Shown: piece after piece, positions 32,634 through 44,970 of the stretch
Numbering within the stretch: position 1 is the first letter of the stretch
How the letters are laid out: the number at the start of each line of letters is the position of its first letter
Origin: Morchella semilibera
Taxonomy: Eukaryota; Ascomycota; Pezizomycetes; Pezizales; Morchellaceae
Length of the DNA: 64,000 bases
Assembly (NCBI GenBank): GCA_009192285.1
Contig: WBVU01000011.1
Coordinates: 1,236,668 to 1,300,667, forward strand
Direction of reading: 5' to 3'
Position numbers and translations under genes: made by a program
Notes under the pieces: model-generated
Databases searched by the model: none
The model's input: the letters and a program-made list of their open reading frames with translations, nothing else
What the model was told of the DNA's origin: nothing

Positions 32634-33865
32634 ATACGATACTGAAGTAAGCACTTTTTTTTCTATATAAATAGCATGTCACAGCCCAATGGTCCTGTAT
32701 CAAGTCTCACGCCAAGTTTAAGTAGTTATTGAACCCCTATTTTATCTTTCGAGACCTCTACCTAGTCTAAAATCCACTTCTCAGAGGGGGTTGATTGGCA
32801 AACAAACAAACAGATGATGCGGCGGGTCCTAAAAGTGACAGGTCAGTATTTCACTCTGCAAACGAATTGCAGCCCGAGACCTAAACCCTAAAGAACGGCC
32901 CGGGTTCAAAGGTACTACGGGGGTAGGGGTAAGTCTCCAGAACTACGCTGCCAGCCATGGTTGCAACAGGCCATAGTTCTGGAGACTTAACCCTACACAT
33001 TCACTACAACCTTCACTTATCAGATTCTGATCACTTACCCACACACCCGAGTACATGTAGTATCGTCGGCCCGGTCTTAGCACACAAGTTTAACCAGACG
33101 AGTATCAAAATAAATTTGTAGGTACGTGTATTTACCATCTAGTCTCATGCCCATCCCCTATTTTTGTGGTTAGAGATGTAGTATTTTATGTATTAGTCCA
33201 CTATTGAGCACACCACCTAAAGAAATACCGATTGGGTCTGGGAACGAGACTAGGATCGATCCAGCCTTTAACTTTAACCGCAAAATACCGCACTCCCTCA
33301 ACCCAGAAAGCCCATTCACAGAACATATATTCCCCAAGTACCCGCGCCGGCAGGCCATCTCTAAGTCTTAACTGACGGCTTTGCTACATGGATCCGTTCG
33401 GTCGGTCTGATCCCGCCTGATTCACCGGTCCGCCGGGGCCGGAACAGATCTCATAATCCTTGCCCAAGATCGTTCATTAAATCAGTCGATTCAAGTTACA
33501 CCATAAGATACATTGAGGGGAAACATGTACTTAAGATGGTTGCTCTTGTTGTTTTGTGTAAAGTTCGACTGAAAAGGGGCGAGTGAGTTTTTGTGACGCT
33601 GAAGATGATAAAGGTAAGAAGAAACCTATCGTAGAGTCAAAAAAACACCCGGGGGAGCGGATGACCGCAATATTCGCCATCGCGGTTGGAGGATAATTCT
33701 CTTGCCAAATTGGGACGGTTAACTGATGATTTAATCACCTCAGATCATACCTGACGATCCAACTGTTCAAACCTCAACACACCAACGCACTATCACTACT
33801 ATAACTGCAATTCCCTGCACATAAATATTTAAATATCACACTATATCGGACTTTAAGCCTTGGCC
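32634..33865. other. Intergenic with perfect-looking hairpin
   Basis: No gene. A 25-bp inverted repeat lies at 32923-32947 / 32972-32996 and one TACATGTA at 33052. Confidence 0.6.
32923..32996. repeat. 25-bp inverted repeat (hairpin)
   Basis: The left arm reads GTAGGGGTAAGTCTCCAGAA, continuing CTACG; the right arm reads CATAGTTCTGGAGACTTAAC, continuing CCTAC. They pair with about two to three mismatches around a 24-nt loop. It could be a foldback element or transcript hairpin. Confidence 0.75.
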
Positions 33866-34583
33866 ATGACAGCTCTTCGTGCGACCGGATCTGTTACTAA
33901 TCATGACGTCGGCCCGTCGCCTAGCGTCTTGACTACCAGACCTCATGCTCAGAAGACCCTCCAGCTTCAAGATATTTTGGTAGTCTATCCAATTGTTGTG
34001 TCTATCGTTAAATGCCTTAACTTAAAAGAGCTTATTTCTTTAACGTTAACTAACAAAAGCTGCTTCGCTTTCCTACGTGGCGGGGATTGGAGCGATGATT
34101 TACGTCATTGGAATAACCTGAAGTCAAATTGCAACGAGATTTGCGAATTCAACTCCATACATGAATATCTTCCTCCTATACGAGAAATTAGGCCGTGTCA
34201 CAAATGTAGATATGGTGCCTGCAATGTAAGAACCCTATTCGCACCTTTATAGCTAAGGCCTACCAGGCACTAGATTAATGGCTAACATTCTCATACAGAA
34301 CTGTGTGGGGCCAGCCGGAAATCTTGGGAATCCTCGCCGTCAGATATGTTTTGGCTGTTTCGAAAAACACTTAGCCTCATATGGCAGATATATAAACAAA
34401 ACAGAACTTCCAAGTTGCTCGTGCGCAGGCAGCGAGCCATGGCTCTGCCAAATGTGTTGGAAAGAGATGTACTTTTCCACCTTGAAAGAATCTGCGGGCA
34501 GATGCTGCGATTGCGATTGCGATCTCGTTGTTGGATCCAAAATACATTTCATTTGTAAATGGTGTAAGGGGGGATTGTTGTAA
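33866..34583 (+). CDS. F-box-like protein with cysteine-rich C-terminus
   Basis: Exons 33866-34225 and 34299-34583 give 214 aa in frame. Residues 32-70 (LQLQDILVVYPIVVSIVKCL followed by NLKELISLTLTNKSCFAFL) match the F-box pattern: a hydrophobic DIL, then LNLKELISL and TNKSCFAFL. F-box proteins link substrates to SCF ubiquitin ligases through Skp1. The second half is rich in paired cysteines: CHKCRYGACNNC, CFGCF, CSCAG, CQMC, CCDCDCD and CKWCKGG, suggesting one or two zinc-binding modules. I know no named orthologue; short F-box proteins with zinc-binding tails are common in filamentous ascomycetes. Confidence 0.75.
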
Positions 34584-37500
34584 GTCGGTAGTTCTTTTCA
34601 GGAGGTTGGATGTATGATCTGCCTATGATGTTGCTGAAGTTATGTGAGAGTTATCGTTTTGATACGTGTTCTTTAATGTTAGCTTGTACGTTTATTGATG
34701 AGAGTTTTGGCACGGGTGTTTGGAGTGGTACAGTTTGCTGTCCTATTCTTTCTTTATTTTAAAGTCACCTTCTAATGTATTTCATTCTAAATATAGGGTC
34801 AGGATAGGTATTTTTGTACAGTCACTACGGACGTCAGTTCATCTGATGAGTTGAGACATCATGTAATGTAAATGCATGTACTAGTGTCGTTGTACTACCC
34901 AAATATATTTTCGACTGTATATACAATCCGGGCCTTGGGGGCTATAAGTTCGTTATACAATTATTTTCCGGCCAAATCGTAAGGGTTCTTAAGACTTCCT
35001 AGTATACGTCTGATTTGCGGTTTTCATGCACTGCCGGGTGGATAAGAATCGTCTACGCGCGTTCCCTATCGATCGTTGGGCGTTGCTGCACATTATGGCA
35101 CAGGACGGGTGATGGGATCCGGGAAGGAATTCAATACTACCGGTAGTTTATGGGGTCTTAGGTATTGCAAAGTACATGTAATCAATGACATCTATAGCTG
35201 AATCATAGGAGATCACCCACTAGGGCAACAACCCTTGGTACCCCTGGCGACATCCTGCCCTAATGACATGTACGTAACTACATGTAACTACAGTCAATGG
35301 AACGCACTCGGAGCACAAACACCAAGCGTTGGTGGTGTTTTACCAAATTAGGTACTGCTGTGTTCCATCACTTATTACCTACCGCTGTACATGTACATGT
35401 ATTCTTCGCCAACTCAGCTAACAAAAAGTATAGCGCTTCCCGTAGATACATGTAATCTATGAGTTGTTGGGTGACTTTCACTAAAGATACATGTAATCAT
35501 ATATAGCACCCACTTTCGCACCAGGCTGGTTTGTGCTTTCCACTTCCTATCTAGGTAATTTCGGGCCGATAAATAGCGAATTAAGGTTACCCTACCTAAA
35601 CACTAACCACCCAACCCCTTGCGGTATCTAACCATTTCCAGTAATCGTGATATCAACAACACAGGGAATGGAAATGTTACAAACTGTCACGCATGCCAGA
35701 GACTACCAATTGTACGCTCTGGGCGTTATATTCATCACGACTACTGGAAATGGTCAGACGCCTGACCGCCAGCCAGATAGAGTAGATGCTGCCTATGATC
35801 CATCTCAATCTGAATTTTCTTGGTCTTATCAATCGTCTTTGTGACTACATAAAGTAAAGACATCTCAAGTCCCGGGTTCTAAAACTAACAACATGCATAC
35901 ATGTACTTATGGTACTTCCGTTGACGGCCCGGGCCGCACCCCGCATGTTTGTACACATGCATGTACATACAACTGTACTGTGGAAAACGTACGTATCTTA
36001 GTATTACGGTCTCAAGCAATATAGTCATTAGCTGCACAATCCCTAGAGTGTACCTCCGAATTTCCTGCCCTGACGTGCTTGCAACAGTGCAAAGGATGGG
36101 TCGAAAGTTTGGCCACCAGAACGCCTTAACAAAGAGTCCTTTCCCCAAACAGGCATCAACGGATAATTGCTCACCCCCACGAAGTCACCGAGGATGGAGA
36201 TTTCCCTAAGGGGTGCAGCATGAATCGTTATGCCATGGAACAGATGCGGGGACCCGGTAGACTGTTCATACAGTTCCAGGCTCCAGTCTTAGACCTCGTG
36301 ATCAGCAGGTTTCCAATTTTCGGGCTCGCGACCAATTCAATAATCACCCTACCTATCTATTCATGAAAGAATGGTGCCTTTCATAGACCTATAACACTAT
36401 TCATATGGCTGGGATATCTTTCATAATTTACGCAAAGGGGCCAAGCGATATGTTTGCATCCTTCATTGGCGAGCATTATGTTGCTCTCCTCTTCCTTAGC
36501 TCTAGTCGCCACAAAGTTGGACCCGATTCTCGTATCACTTGTGCAACGCAACGGTAGATACTATTACTGAAAGACATGAATACAAAAAATTGACCTAAAA
36601 ACAACTTGAAGAGTTCCGATGTACAGAACACCTTTCTCATCATACGATATTACCTCAAACGAAAATTAAACAGGGTCAATTGGAGGAACTTGACCAAGCA
36701 TTTGCAAGTACCCTCATCCCGACGGGTTAGACGCAGCCGACAGGGTGGAATTGCCAGACATGGATCGAAGATTTAGTATTTGTCATGGAGTTGGTAGCGC
36801 CCCTGGGGCTAGGCGGGCGGATTTCTCTTATGCGCCAATGATTGGGTTTATTGCTAAGTATGCAGCAGACAGGAGACATGATGAGACTGCTGGTACTGTT
36901 GGAAAAGACGTCCATTATGGGCGGACACAACGCATATGTGCTCGAGCACCTAAACGGCCATGTGCCCTGTGGGTATATCGATGTATCCTCTGAATCAGAG
37001 GGGATTGTGTGAACGGGACTCCTACAGAAGTATACGGTATGCGTACACCTAAACAATCAAGTCCGTCTCTACCCTTGAAGATTCGCTTCGCCGACTTCAT
37101 TTATAACTGCATATGGCAGCGTTAAATCGACCAAAAACCAACCCCACTGCGATCGGTTCCCAACTTACCGGTGGCAAAGTATTTTTATAGCTGAAAATAG
37201 GGTTATGGTACTATCTATGGCTCTACCTTTCTAGTTAAGTTTAATGCGGTGCTACCCCTTCTAGATAGTCGGAAATATATAATTATAAAGAGACAAGGCG
37301 ATTGGCTGGATGGAGTGGAAAATCCTCCTAGATATTGCTTCTATAGCTACTCCAACTGAGACGATACTACGGCGCAGAATTCCTAGCTGCGACCTATGCG
37401 TACATATAACTTAAGCTAGCGTGTGCGTGGGATGGTATCACTACACGCACAATATGCTCTATGTGTAGAATGCCTACAATCAAATATGGTTGAATGGCCA

Positions 37501-37751
37501 TACCTACTACTTTGGGTCACCTCTATGTACTACCCTAGTACATATCACCCTTAGCCATGCAGGCAGTGAACGCCGTTGCTTCAGCAAAAGTTACACGTGG
37601 CCAAGGCACGAGTGATTATGTATGATTCACATTACTTGTAAAAGCCACCTGGCTTGGCAAGATCGTCTTTAGCCCAACGTCGTTCCACAACATAGCACCC
37701 GAGATATCGACCAGACACTAGAATCCAACAAAAGAATCCCAATATCAAAAT
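34584..37751. other. Gene-poor intergenic block with clustered TACATGTA
   Basis: No coding exon recognised. Seven TACATGTA palindromes sit between 35173 and 35905 (35173, 35279, 35388, 35394, 35447, 35488, 35898), the densest cluster seen. Confidence 0.6.
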
Positions 37752-39602
37752 ATGTGCACGAACATTTGCGGTGACAAGACTAGGCTACCAGTTAAGGGGA
37801 AAGTACAGGGTGTGGAGGCAGCAGGGGGAGGGTTTCAATACTGGAGTGAGCTAGGCATGATATTTACCAGGCCACCCTTCAGCTCATTGACGCGAGGACA
37901 TGGGTTTCATGCTATAATTGAATCACCTTTTGTTCCTCTCCCTGGTATTTGTTTCGCTGGTCCGACAGTTCGGAATTACGAAGACAGCGAAGTTTTCAAT
38001 TATAGCCGTTTCAAAGCTCTCAAGAAGGAGATGGGAAAAAACGTATATTGTGAAAAAAAAAGTATTTGCTGCATTATTGACTGGTCCACCGATATATCAA
38101 TCGCTTTGGAATCTGTCGTCGGAAACAATCCCGGTACAATGGAATTTATAGATGTCGGGGATTTGACCCTTGGTGACTATATAATAGATTGCGAGAAGTT
38201 TTTCCTTGGTATTCAAATTGTTAGACTTCACATACAGGGACGTCCATATGTACAATCAGTAAAGGTTGTTAAGGAGCTTTTCCCTGGGCATACGGGTGTT
38301 GATATCGATATTGTCTTGGGGAAAGATTTTTTAAGCTCTTTTCCTGGCCTTGTTCTACAGCCAGTGATCTCTGGGGGATCACTAGAATTTATTCCATGGG
38401 ATTATGGTGGCATCGAAAACGGACCTCATTTCTACGAAAGTTTATTCAATGTCAACGAAAAGGGCGAGTTGTTGGTATATGTTTGTGGCCACGCAGAGCC
38501 GAAAGAAATTTTAAATTCGCAGGCACGAGTCCTCACCGGAGAGACTGAAAATCTCACTAACGAGAAGGGTGCCTACGGCGTCTTCTTTGGGCCAAATTCA
38601 CCTTGGAATATGTCATTACTTTCGATAATGAGTGGTACCCCGGTTCACGAAAGAGCATTGATAGAGGGCATAGTGGCTGTATCGGATCTTTTGTTAGATG
38701 GGGGGTTTATCTTTGGAAATCCTACCTTCTCTTCCGTCAGAATATTTACAGACTCTGAATTTGTTGTCAACTTCATGAATTCAGAGACCAAAATAGCAGA
38801 ATGTCTAGAAAGACAGTGGATAAACAAGAACGGTGTGAAATTGGGTGTCGCCGAGCCTCTCACCTACTGGTATAATTCAACTCGCCAAGGGTACAAAAAA
38901 ACCAGCCAAATCCCGTGGATGAAAAAAAATCTTTTCACCTTTGAAAAAGTTGGAAAAAAGAGAAAGGGGCTTCAAGCAGCCCGTCATCTGGCCTTGTGTG
39001 GTCTAAAGGCCGAATTTTATACGTGCAACGAAGATCTCGGTGATTCTCGAAACTCTAGCACAGCTATAGCTAGCTGGGAAGGTATGGAATCTTCGGATTT
39101 TATATACATTAATCCCCCCAGGCTCTTAAGCTTCTGCAATACAATAATGATTAAACAAAAAATATCCGACTATATTGAAAGCCGTAACCAAGCAAGCGCA
39201 AGGGCCCCTCGTGAAGATCGACAGACCGGGTTCGAACAAGCAGAGTTTATACAAAAGACCCTCACAGACTACTTTCACCCAGGGGATCTTTATAGCTTTG
39301 GTGCTGTTGTCCTCGGATTTTCGGCCGCCCACAAATACAACGGCATGAAAATTCTCGAGATTTTTGATAGCTCATTTATGAAAGAGATACTGAAGATTGG
39401 CAAAGAAAAGAGAGGGCTACCAAACTCTCTTGAATTTTTCAAGGGAGATGAAGGGAAGATTCATTTCTTCCATAGAAAGCCCGACATACCTTCACAAGAT
39501 CGCGGGTCCATCCTGCTAGATATTTCCATGGGCGATTTCTCCGCAGTAAAAAACACTAAAGAACTTAAGACAGAGAGTAGGGGTCTGGGAGAGAGTTCGT
39601 AA
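37752..39602 (+). CDS. Retroelement-derived-looking protein: degenerate retropepsin-like plus RNase H-like segments
   Basis: Intronless 616-codon ORF, the longest uninterrupted frame in the window, standing alone between gene-poor regions. Residues 105-195 resemble a retropepsin: ICCIIDWSTDISIALE sits where family members have a hydrophobic-Asp-Thr-Gly-Ala/Ser box (here Asp110-Trp-Ser), and VDIDIVLGKDFLSSFPGL matches the conserved ILGxDFL strand 75 residues later. Residues 238-375 resemble RNase H: ELLVYVCGHAEP replaces the YTDGA strand (first catalytic Asp lost), GAYGVFFG, SGTPVHERALIEGIVAV (Glu300) and VRIFTDSEFVVNF (Asp334) follow. The C-terminal 240 residues match nothing I know. No reverse transcriptase, integrase or LTR is visible. 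The intact frame with lost catalytic residues suggests domestication; a decaying fragment is the alternative. Confidence 0.7.
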   Translation: MCTNICGDKTRLPVKGKVQGVEAAGGGFQYWSELGMIFTRPPFSSLTRGHGFHAIIESPFVPLPGICFAGPTVRNYEDSEVFNYSRFKALKKEMGKNVYCEKKSICCIIDWSTDISIALESVVGNNPGTMEFIDVGDLTLGDYIIDCEKFFLGIQIVRLHIQGRPYVQSVKVVKELFPGHTGVDIDIVLGKDFLSSFPGLVLQPVISGGSLEFIPWDYGGIENGPHFYESLFNVNEKGELLVYVCGHAEPKEILNSQARVLTGETENLTNEKGAYGVFFGPNSPWNMSLLSIMSGTPVHERALIEGIVAVSDLLLDGGFIFGNPTFSSVRIFTDSEFVVNFMNSETKIAECLERQWINKNGVKLGVAEPLTYWYNSTRQGYKKTSQIPWMKKNLFTFEKVGKKRKGLQAARHLALCGLKAEFYTCNEDLGDSRNSSTAIASWEGMESSDFIYINPPRLLSFCNTIMIKQKISDYIESRNQASARAPREDRQTGFEQAEFIQKTLTDYFHPGDLYSFGAVVLGFSAAHKYNGMKILEIFDSSFMKEILKIGKEKRGLPNSLEFFKGDEGKIHFFHRKPDIPSQDRGSILLDISMGDFSAVKNTKELKTESRGLGESS

Positions 39603-40500
39603 AAGTACGTATTCTGATATTCTCCGGTGGAAGAATCAGCGAGTGAGCTAAATGTGATGTTAAATAAGGTAATTAGGGCGGACTATTGTACTGCAACACA
39701 AAATGGGCATAAAGAACTGGGGTACCAGCATTCTGAGATATTTATTACGAAGTGGATCATGGTTATCAGGTCTACTGATAATCCGGTATGGTCTTATTGT
39801 GGTGGCGAGAATAAAAATTAAAACTGGAAAGGGGGGGGGGGGGGGCTGGCCTGTTTCTAAGCCAATGAATCGTGTTACTGGGCCACATGTTAATCAGGGC
39901 AAATAATCAATTTTAATTGATACTCCAACTTTCTTTACGGGCTATGTGGGTTCTTACTATCCGAGTGATAATTCGAGATTTCAACTGCAGCTGCGATACG
40001 ATGGAGAAGCTGATGCCGACTCGATAATTTTCTCCTATTATGGCTTCTTAAGGTTCTATATTGAAACAGAGTAATATATGATCACCGCCTCTCAAATACA
40101 CGCACACACAATTGAGGAAAATATAGAAATCATGATCCATCACTCGAATTATGTGCAACATGTTTTTTTTTTTAATTCACTACTCGTATACGTATGCTAG
40201 TGCGGTGTATGTTAATGACAACAAATATCAAAGCCTTTCTGATCATGATACAACTAGTGAAGGTCTAGTATTGGTAATCCCTTATCAGGCAGGCCCTTGG
40301 TATCTTGCATCTTGTTCAAAGATTGGCAGCGATTGAGTTTGCTCATTCTTGGATGTAAATTATACCAAAATTAGGTAAAGTGGAACATTATTACTATACC
40401 CACCTATACCCCTACGCAACAGATTTGGCTCTAGCTATGAAATAGCTAGAATTAACCTAATGCTCTAATTGGTTCAAGGGCATCCAGAGTAGCTAATACC

Positions 40501-40572
40501 GATAGATATATTGATAGGTAGATCGATAGATTGATAGATAGATTGATTCATTCATTGATTCATTGGTAGATC
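40501..40572. repeat. GATA/GATT microsatellite
   Basis: Imperfect tandem of GATA, GATT and ATTC tetramers over about 70 bp. Confidence 0.85.
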
Positions 40573-43500
40573 AGTGGGCGGTAAAGCTAGTGGGTTATCC
40601 TAGCTATTCTAATATCAAATCTTTACTTATATTTAGTAGGTTAAGTTCAAGTGTAGCGAAATGTTTCTAATACCTCTACTACACTGCAGAGTGTAAGCTA
40701 CGAAAAGCGGTGAGCTATGGTCAGGGGGCTAGGATGTGGCCCCGGGTGAGAGCGCATGGTTCTTATCTGAAATATCCACAAAAGATTGTGCTGCTGTTAT
40801 TGAATTCCAATAACGTCATTAACTGGACGAGCTTAACCTTCCATTGCCCAACCCCACATCCCTGGAACATCGGTAGCGGATTACTTCTCGCCTGACTGGT
40901 CGGGATTGGTCCACGGTTCAGACCCTACAACAGTTATGCAGCTCGACACACGTAATACCGCTCAGTTCATCGAAAGATTTTGAAATTTCACTAGGTGCTC
41001 GGAGCCACTGAACGCTACATGTATTACTTCACGGGACACATCCGACTGTTTTCAGTAACATAGACCTTCCCTGGGGGAAAAAAAACCACTATTTTACGGC
41101 TATACCCCCCAGGAACCCCCCCGTATTGATTCTTTTTGGCCCCCTATTAGCTAGCCAGAATGGCAGTCACCGGCTATTTGAGTGCCCGGTTTTGGTACTT
41201 AGCTTCAAATTAAACCCTAGAGCAGTTGTTCAAATTTGATCTTTGTTTGTCAGGCGCGCGGCTCTTCCTCCGAAAAATGGCGCCTCTGTGGATCTGTTTT
41301 CAACAGGGGATTGGAACATGCAGGTATCAAGTTGCAGACCGTTTAGTGGGGGCAGTCATTGGTGAAATTGTTTAAGGAAGATGCCAGCGTGTTTTAAAAC
41401 TACGACTAACCCAATTCGAAAAAAAGAGAGAAAGCACTGATACATTCACCCGTAAAAGGTTGATAATTTTGTATGATATCGTATATCGTATAACATCATT
41501 GCAAATCACTCGGGCCGAACCCGAGGATTAAACATTTTCCGATGGTGTTAGGCCGTTCCGGTAATAGTTGATTGGTTGGCACAGACATCTTCACATGTTC
41601 CTGGCTAACTGGCTGAAATTTCCGAACCCGCAACAAGTCGAACGATGTGTTGGAATGGGTTTAGTGGAGCCTACGGAGAATTGATAAGCTTCCCTTGCCT
41701 TCCCTTCCTTCCGGCCGGAAAAACAGGTAGTAACTCACATTATTCAGAGTGGTACGCGCTCGGGCGCAGAAAGCTGAATGTTAGTAACTAGAGGCTATTA
41801 TTGATGGCTATTATTATTGAAATGGCTATTATGCCCTGTGTCAGTACTAAGGTAAGAGCGGACTTGAGGACTAACTAAGGCAATTTATTAGGTGCGGTAG
41901 GTACAAGTATATAAGAGCAACTACTGCAATTATACATGTATAGCTATGCCTCTTATAGCCTACGTATCAATCATTTTATTTTACATACATACAGATTAAG
42001 CAAGTCCTTTTTTTTCTTTTTTCTTTTTTTCTTGTAGGGTTTTGTCCAGAAGGTATATGAATTTATATATTGCTGCAGTAGTATAAGGATCCCGTTATCA
42101 GCGCCACGGAACACGCCACCCCCATAACTGGAAAGGAGGGCAATAAGAATAAGAAGAATAATAAGAATAAGAAACGAGTGGCGGGATTCTTACTGTGTAA
42201 TCAATTAAGCGAGGGCGGAAAGCAAGGCATTCAAGTGAATGGACCATGGGAATCCCTCATTATCCACACCACCACCGCTCCACTAACCTGCAGCTACCTC
42301 CATCAGATTATACAGAAAGCCTCCTCTCTCCCCCACTTACTTACTCTAAATCTACGCTTATGCACGCTATATCTCAGATGCATCTCCAGGTTCTCCCTTC
42401 CCCCTCCCTCCGGCTCGGTGATTGCATCCAGTCTTCGGTCAAGAAACCATAAAGAGAACCCCAGGTAGGATCAACAGTCAATAGTGGGTGATCTGGATGC
42501 GAAATATTTACCCCATGTCGCTTTGCGGCTTGCGTCACCCCATCAATAGAGGTTGATTGGGCCAATGAACCTTGAAGCATTCATCACCACGCCAGCCAGC
42601 CAGCCCAGCAGTTCTAGAATTCGAAGCACCGATGTGTCTCAGATTTAAGGTATGGATGGCATTTTAGATTTGAACATGCGGCGATCGCGGTTGACAGTGA
42701 GGGAAAGCGTGGTGTGGTGGTAAAGGATTTATTGAAACGCTCTGGATTCTTCAGGTACTGGGATTCCCTTTTTTTTTTTTTTTTTTTTTTTTTGCCAGTT
42801 TCTGCTGCCTGCTAAACGGTGGGTTTCTTGCCGACTCCCGACATCCCGTGCATGTCCTGATCACTGATTGGTTTCTTTGGGCGAGCTTTAGCTAATAGTT
42901 ACTCTACTCTGCTAATGGAGGTCATCTTTGATCACTCGTTAAGGGTGGACCGTGGTGAGAAGAGACAAGGCAGGGAACATATTACTAAGAAGAGAAGAGA
43001 GTACCTACAGTAAAGTGCCACCAACTACATGTAGTACTGAGAATCGCTCATTTCGTTCCCGGGGGCTTGGTCGTTCCCGGCTCCCCGCTCTCGGTCGCAC
43101 TCTCCCACGCTCTTTTCATTTGTAACGTGTCGGCGCCCTGTGCAAGCAGGTCTCCAGGTCTCCTAGAAGTACCTGACGGATATGTGGACATCCTATCCCG
43201 GCCGAGCGTGTGTTTCCAAGCACCATTCAAATTCCCCTTTTATTAAACACCCGAACCACAAGCGACTAGTTATTTTCTAACTGACGGGTCCCAGGAACGG
43301 TAGTCTAAGTGATATCTACTATATCCCCGTACCACCACCACCACCACCACCACTACCTGGATCACCATCACTTTACCTTTACTAAAAAAATTTTAAATGT
43401 GTAACACTAGGCAGCAACAGTAGTATGTGGATTACTCAAAAATAGGAGACCGAGCCAAGACATATCATGCTGGGTTTACTTTCAAGCATCTAGAATAGGG

Positions 43501-43710
43501 ATGGTACTACTGAAATCGGGCTATCCAAGTCCCGAGAGTCCCCATTGCTTCGTGGGTAAATTTAGCCCTCCCGCGCCAAGGTAGGGTTGTCTCCTAGCAA
43601 CGGTGAGCGGTTATGATTACTCAATGAGGGTCTTTTTGAGAGAGGTCATGTACAACCAGAGCTGTAACATGCGCCTGGGGTACCTATGTAGGTGTGCTCT
43701 ACTCGACCGT

Positions 43711-43740
43711 ATGTACTGACTGACTGAGTGACTGACTGAC
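43711..43740. repeat. CTGA tetranucleotide repeat
   Basis: Seven near-perfect ACTG/CTGA units with a single G substitution. Confidence 0.85.
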
Positions 43741-44491
43741 ACTCGTATGACTGTCGGTTTGATCTGATCTGACATCACACCCACCCATTCTACCCGATGA
43801 GCTTAATTTTCTGATTCAGCTGCACGTGGTGCGGTGCCCTAAGGGGCCTTCTTACGAATACTAAGCGAGTGGAGTTTTTGAGGGGCCCCACAGGAAGAAT
43901 TGACAATCTGCGAGTGATATCCTGTGACCACACGCGGGGGAGTAAGGGAGCATTGAGAAAAACTTTCCCCCAAGACCAAATTTCCAATACGCCTAATTCC
44001 AAGACTTCTTCTAAAGAAAAATAGAATAGGAAAAAGGGGGAGAGAGGGGGGGGGGGGGTTGAAAATTGTAAACTCTAAGAGTCGACAATTAAAAATACAC
44101 TCCAAGCAAAGCCTGCCCGTATGTTAATCGTACCATACTGGTAGGTACATGTATGTATATGTTCTCTGGGGTAGGGTAGGCGCAACCGCTAGACATGGGT
44201 CTACCTGCATTGGACATGGATTTTCTAGAAAGAAAAACAACAGTGGGTTTTCGGTGAGATATTAACCGCGGTCCAAAGAGCTTGTGTCGATTTGTTAGGT
44301 GGCTTCTTGTTCTTCCCCCCCATTATCCTCCACCGCCCACCCCCCAGCGTAACACTTATTTGGGTGATCTATTCTAGGCTGAAGTCTGAGACTGATGTCT
44401 GAGTTTAGACCTGGAATGTTGTACCTACATAATCCGGCCATTGATTGTTGTACCTGAGCGTACCTATGTAGATTCATCCGGCAAGTAATTT

Positions 44492-44523
44492 GTATGTATG
44501 TATGTATGTATGTAGGTAGGTAC
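44492..44523. repeat. GTAT tetranucleotide repeat
   Basis: Five to six GTAT units followed by GTAG units, ending next to a TACATGTA at 44525. Confidence 0.85.
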
Positions 44524-44970
44524 ATACATGTACTCTTTCTACCTGTAAAAACCTATTGAGATCTTGGCAAATTACATGATTCGACTAAGGGATGGAGCAG
44601 AAACTGCAGTACTGTGATACCTACGTGTGGGAAATGGATGGTGAGACATTCAATTGTTTCGCTGACGACGTCGGTCAGCGGGGCTAGGGTTTTTTTCTTC
44701 TCGATTCACGCATGCCAAGAGCTCCATCGCTTATCAGATCTTTGTCTCATGGTGGGGGCGGTGGTGGTTGGTGACCTTGTGTGTCAACGTCAACGTCGAC
44801 AAGCTGATCAACAACAGCCACAGCTCCCCCAACGACATACCACATACCTATTCGCCCTTGTCGAACCTCCTGGTCCTGGACAGTCCTCAACAGCTTTCTA
44901 TCACCAACCCCTAGTATTATCTCATATCTATCGCATATTCGCCAAAGCAATAATTATACCTGTTGCAGCT

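Larger units (their letters stand above)
39603..44970. other. 5.4-kb gene-poor block
   Basis: No supportable gene. It carries a GATA/GATT microsatellite (40501-40572), a T run (42769-42793), an ACC array (43331-43356), a CTGA array (43711-43740), a GTAT array (44492-44523), a G run near 39828-39845 and five TACATGTA (41016, 41933, 43026, 44146, 44525). The right end should include the Did2 promoter and 5' UTR. Confidence 0.6.
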
